Origin: Streptomyces sp. NBC_01497 | GTDB taxonomy: Bacteria > Actinomycetota > Actinomycetes > Streptomycetales > Streptomycetaceae | Direction: 5' to 3' | DNA length: 64,000 bases | Assembly: GCF_036250695.1 (NCBI RefSeq) | Contig: NZ_CP109427.1 | Coordinates: forward strand, 1,240,001-1,304,000 | In this document: piece by piece, positions 61,137 to 64,000 of the stretch | How the letters are laid out: every line of letters begins with the position of its first letter | Numbering within the stretch: the stretch's first letter is position 1 | The notes under the pieces: model-generated | The model's database searches: none | Told to the model about the DNA's origin: nothing | What the model saw: only the letters and a program-made list of their open reading frames with translations | Made by a program: the position numbers and the translations under genes

Positions 61137-62348
61137 ATGGGCCGACTCGCCGGGACAGCGGGACTGACCGACGTGCAGCGCGAGATCATCGCGACGGTGA
61201 GGGACTTCGTCGACAAGGAGATCCTGCCGGTCGCGACGGAGCTGGAGCACCGCGACGCGTACCCGTCGGCCATTGTGGAGGGCCTGAAAGAGCTCGGCCT
61301 CTTCGGGCTGACCATTTCGGAGGAATACGGCGGGCTGGGCGAGTCCCTTCTCACGTACGCGCTGTGCGTGGAGGAGCTCGCGCGTGGCTGGATGTCGGTG
61401 TCCGGCATCGTGAACACGCACTTCATCGTCGCGTACATGCTGAGCAAGTACGGCACGCGGGAACAGAAGGACACGTTCCTGCCGCGCATGGCGGCGGGCG
61501 AGGTGCGGGGCGCCTTCTCCATGTCGGAGCCGGGCCTCGGCTCCGATGTGTCGGCGATCACGACAAAGGGGACACGCGACGAGGCGTCCGGCGGCTACGC
61601 GCTGACCGGCCAGAAGATGTGGCTCACCAACGGCGGCACGTCCTCCCTCGTGGCGGTGTTGTGCCGGACGGACGAGGGGCAGCCGGCGGACGCGCCGCCA
61701 CACCGGTCGATGACGACGTTCCTGGTGGAGAAGGAGCCCGGGTTCGGCGAGATCCGGCCAGGGCTCACCATCCCGGGAAAAATCGACAAAATGGGCTACA
61801 AGGGCGTCGACACCACCGAGTTGATCATGGATGGCCTTCCGGTTCCCGCCGACCGGGTGCTCGGCGGAACGACCGGCCGAGGGTTTTACCAAATGATGGA
61901 CGGCGTCGAGGTGGGCCGCGTGAATGTCGCGGCGCGTGGTTGCGGAGTCGCACAGCGCGCCTTCGAACTGGGCATTTCGTACGCGCAGCAGCGCCACACC
62001 TTCGGCAAGCCGATCGCTCAGCACCAGGCCATCCAGTTCAAACTGGCCGAGATGGCCACCAAGGTCGAAGCCGCGCATGCGATGATGGTCAACGCAGCAC
62101 GCAAAAAGGACTCCGGGGAACGAAACGACCTGGAGGCAGGGATGGCGAAGTACCTCGCCTCCGAGTACTGCAAGGAAGTCGTCGAGGATGCCTTCCGGAT
62201 CCACGGCGGCTACGGCTTCTCCAAGGAGTACGAGATCGAGCGCCTCTACCGGGAGGCCCCGATGCTGCTCATCGGCGAGGGTACCGCCGAGATCCAGAAA
62301 ATGATCATCGGCCGCCGACTGCTTGAGGAGTACCGAGTGCAGGGATGA
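61137..62348 (+). CDS. mcd: acyl-CoA dehydrogenase, probable (2S)-methylsuccinyl-CoA dehydrogenase
   Basis: This 403-aa FAD-dependent dehydrogenase should oxidise methylsuccinyl-CoA to mesaconyl-CoA. Typical motifs: GAFSMSEPGLGSDVSA and KMWLTNGGTS for FAD/substrate, QRHTFGKPIAQHQAIQFKLAEM, and the C-terminal RIHGGYGFSKEYEIERLYREAP with GTAEIQKMIIGRRLL. It is shorter than proteobacterial Mcd (about 550 aa), but its place at the end of the ccr-ecm-mcl-mch operon argues for that role. ATG at 61137 with GGAGAG 8 nt upstream; the in-frame GTG at 61128 is less likely. Confidence 0.87.
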   Translation: MGRLAGTAGLTDVQREIIATVRDFVDKEILPVATELEHRDAYPSAIVEGLKELGLFGLTISEEYGGLGESLLTYALCVEELARGWMSVSGIVNTHFIVAYMLSKYGTREQKDTFLPRMAAGEVRGAFSMSEPGLGSDVSAITTKGTRDEASGGYALTGQKMWLTNGGTSSLVAVLCRTDEGQPADAPPHRSMTTFLVEKEPGFGEIRPGLTIPGKIDKMGYKGVDTTELIMDGLPVPADRVLGGTTGRGFYQMMDGVEVGRVNVAARGCGVAQRAFELGISYAQQRHTFGKPIAQHQAIQFKLAEMATKVEAAHAMMVNAARKKDSGERNDLEAGMAKYLASEYCKEVVEDAFRIHGGYGFSKEYEIERLYREAPMLLIGEGTAEIQKMIIGRRLLEEYRVQG

Positions 62349-62715
62349 GCGCGACGGGCGGCTCGTACGGCCCGTTCCCGATTCGGCGGATTCGCACCGG
62401 TTCGCCGGGCGGGCCCCTCGCCGGGAGGCGTACGGATTCCGTAAGGTTCCCGCCGGGCCGGGCTCGGCCCGGAAGCGGACCTTGCACCGGATTCGTATGA
62501 AGACCGTACAGATCACGCCAGGGAACGCTCGGAGCCAGACGTGCGTCCAAGTCTCCAAGAGCCCCTGGGGACACACGTGAACGCGCGGGACAAGGCCTCG
62601 CGAAGGCCCGACTGGGCTGCTGGCTTGCTCAGTTGTGGTTCGCTACCGATAGCATCGGTGGAAGGCCGCCGTCCCCCTGTTGCCAGCGCGGCATCATCCG
62701 CTACGAAGGTCATCC
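62349..62715. other. 367-bp gap between mcd and psd
   Basis: No gene. It contains the psd promoter zone: TTGCTC (62625-62630) and TAGCAT (62650-62655) with a rather long 19-bp spacer, and the ACCGAT palindrome (62645-62659). Confidence 0.45.
62645..62659. promoter_or_regulatory. inverted repeat ACCGAT-AGC-ATCGGT upstream of psd
   Basis: A perfect 6+3+6 palindrome that overlaps a plausible -10 hexamer (TAGCAT), 56 bp before psd. Likely an operator or hairpin in the leader. Confidence 0.5.
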
Positions 62716-63372
62716 ATGCCCCACAGTCCATCCGGCCCAACCTCCGCACCTCGCGGTCGCGTCCGCCTCGCGCGGGGATCGTCGCCGTGGCTCCTGCCGA
62801 CCGTCGCCACCGCGGCGCTCGGTCTGGCGCGCGCCCGCCGTTCCAGAGGTGCGGCCGCCGTAGCAGTGCCCGCCACCGCGCTCGCCGCGGGCATGCTGTG
62901 GTTCTTCCGCGACCCCGAGCGCGACATCGCTCAGGGCCGTCTGATCTCCCCCGCCGACGGTGTGGTGCAGAGCATCATGCCGTGGAAGGACGGCCGCACC
63001 CGGGTCGCCATCTTCATGAGCCCGCTCAATGTGCACGTCAACCGGGCGCCGCTGGCCGGCACCGTGACATCGGTGCAGCACATCCCCGGCGGGTATGTGC
63101 CGGCGTTCAACAAGGAGAGCGAGAACAACGAGCGCGTTGTCTGGCACTTCGACACCGAACTCGGCGACATCGAGATGGTCCAGATCGCGGGCGCGGTGGC
63201 ACGACGTATCGTTCCCTACCTGCCCGAAGGCACGAAGGTCGAGCAGGGCGAACGCATCGGTCTGATCCGGTTCGGCTCGCGCGTCGACCTCTACCTCCCC
63301 GGCGACGTGGACGTCGCGGTCGAGGTGGGCCAGAAGACGACCGCGGGGGTGACTCGAATTGACCGTGATTGA
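62716..63372 (+). CDS. psd: phosphatidylserine decarboxylase (archaeal-like short form)
   Basis: This 218-aa pyruvoyl-dependent enzyme converts phosphatidylserine to phosphatidylethanolamine, the main Streptomyces zwitterionic lipid. The self-cleavage Gly-Ser is in LIRFGSRVDLYLP (about residues 182-194). The N-terminal hydrophobic segment and WFFRDPERDIAQG, NRAPLAGTV and NERVVWHFDT match the short Psd family. ATG at 62716 with GAAGGT upstream. It overlaps the pssA start by about 14 bp (TTG 63359). Confidence 0.9.
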   Translation: MPHSPSGPTSAPRGRVRLARGSSPWLLPTVATAALGLARARRSRGAAAVAVPATALAAGMLWFFRDPERDIAQGRLISPADGVVQSIMPWKDGRTRVAIFMSPLNVHVNRAPLAGTVTSVQHIPGGYVPAFNKESENNERVVWHFDTELGDIEMVQIAGAVARRIVPYLPEGTKVEQGERIGLIRFGSRVDLYLPGDVDVAVEVGQKTTAGVTRIDRD

Positions 63373-64000
63373 TCCGGACACCAGGACCGGCTGGGCGACG
63401 GAGGACGAGGAGAGCGATGAGGCGGAGAACATGCCGCTGTCGCTGCGCCTGTCGATAGCCGATGCGCTCACCCTCGGTAACGCCACCTGCGGCTTCATGG
63501 CGGTGTACTTCACCACCACCGGCATCCTGATCCCGCATCTGACCGGCAGCGACGAGAGCGGCGGCATGGCCCGCCACTCCGCGGCGACCGCCGTCATCCT
63601 GATGCTGTGCGCGGCGGTCTTCGACCTCTTCGACGGCCTGGTGGCGCGGAAGCTGCGCAGCTCGCCGATGGGCGCGGAGCTGGACAACCTCTCCGACCTG
63701 ATCAGCTTCGGCCTGGCACCCGCGTACTTCGTCCTGGTGTACGGCCTGGTCGAGAGCGACGCGCACCAGCGGTTCTCGGTGGTGGCCGCCGTGGTCGTCC
63801 TGCTGGCGGTGGTGCTGCGGCTGGCGCGGTTCTCCTGCGTCACGGTGCGCAACGGGATGTTCCAGGGGATGCCGAGCCCGTTCGGCGCCCTGACGGTCGT
63901 CTCGATCGTCCTGCTGGAGTTGCCGTTCGTCCCGACACTGCTGGCGATCGTGGGCGTGGCCTGGCTGATGGTGAGCCGGGTCGAGTACCCGAAGCCCCGC
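63359..64000 (+). CDS. pssA: CDP-diacylglycerol--serine O-phosphatidyltransferase (3' end outside window)
   Basis: This membrane enzyme makes phosphatidylserine from CDP-diacylglycerol and serine. The CDP-alcohol phosphotransferase motif D-G-X2-A-R-X8-G-X3-D-X3-D is complete in DLFDGLVARKLRSSPMGAEL followed by DNLSD. Several hydrophobic helices follow; 214 codons are visible and the gene continues. The TTG at 63359 (GGGGGTGA upstream) or GTG at 63365 starts within the end of psd, so the pair is translationally coupled and synthesises phosphatidylethanolamine in two steps. Confidence 0.92.
   Translation, partial: MTVIDPDTRTGWATEDEESDEAENMPLSLRLSIADALTLGNATCGFMAVYFTTTGILIPHLTGSDESGGMARHSAATAVILMLCAAVFDLFDGLVARKLRSSPMGAELDNLSDLISFGLAPAYFVLVYGLVESDAHQRFSVVAAVVVLLAVVLRLARFSCVTVRNGMFQGMPSPFGALTVVSIVLLELPFVPTLLAIVGVAWLMVSRVEYPKPR

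Overview
The window is a stretch of a Streptomyces (or very closely related actinobacterial) chromosome. The base composition is very GC-rich, many genes start with GTG or TTG, ATGA/GTGA stop-start overlaps are common, and the right end carries an ethylmalonyl-CoA pathway cluster (ccr, ecm and partners) followed by psd-pssA, an order I recall from Streptomyces. Almost all of it is ordinary chromosomal coding sequence. I saw no tRNA, rRNA or CRISPR array.

Layout. 1-8.6 kb: a tandem-domain Lrp/AsnC regulator (cut by the left edge) divergent from a DHA2 drug-efflux MFS protein, an acyl-CoA ligase, an aldo/keto reductase, a pterin-carbinolamine dehydratase, an MmyB-type XRE regulator, a SigB/SigF-class sigma factor and a small unknown protein. 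8.6-16.2 kb, minus strand: a B12-type radical SAM enzyme resembling the hopanoid C-3 methylase HpnR, a GH38 alpha-mannosidase, and a membrane protein with a phosphodiesterase-like domain. 16.3-24.3 kb: two MBL-fold hydrolases, a DedA protein, an aminotransferase-fold protein without the PLP lysine, a PAP2-diacylglycerol kinase fusion, a methyltransferase and a VOC protein. 24.2-28 kb: an NCS1 nucleobase permease, decayed gene remnants, and small proteins. 28-33.2 kb, minus strand: a tightly coupled hydrolase operon (M55, M20, S9, S66).

33.4-38.9 kb is the clearest accessory region. It has two tandem tyrosine recombinases (the first frameshifted), a cargo-like gene of unknown function, a strong terminator, and two perfect 16-bp repeats that flank a broken SMI1/KNR4-like fragment. 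It separates a cold-shock gene from the hydrolase operon.

39.1-46.2 kb holds a cold-shock protein and a group of secreted enzymes (PI-PLC-like protein, phospholipase C-like phosphoesterase with possible PHO boxes, family 8 polysaccharide lyase), then a PAS protein. 46.3-52.5 kb: an MFS exporter fused to carboxypeptidase-regulatory-like domains, an SRPBCC protein, a radical SAM protein of the Rv2578c type behind a perfect LexA-type SOS box, RidA, GNAT and HEAT-repeat proteins.

53.1-62.4 kb is the ethylmalonyl-CoA pathway: a double-module 3-hydroxybutyryl-CoA dehydrogenase, a TetR regulator, Ccr, Ecm, Mcl, Mch-like and Mcd-like genes. Together they convert acetoacetyl-/crotonyl-CoA to ethylmalonyl-CoA, methylsuccinyl-CoA and finally glyoxylate plus propionyl-CoA, which also feeds polyketide extender units. 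A palindrome GGCAC-N3-GTGCC occurs once before tetR and twice before ccr, 42 bp apart, and is the likely operator. Phosphatidylserine decarboxylase and phosphatidylserine synthase (cut by the right edge) close the window.
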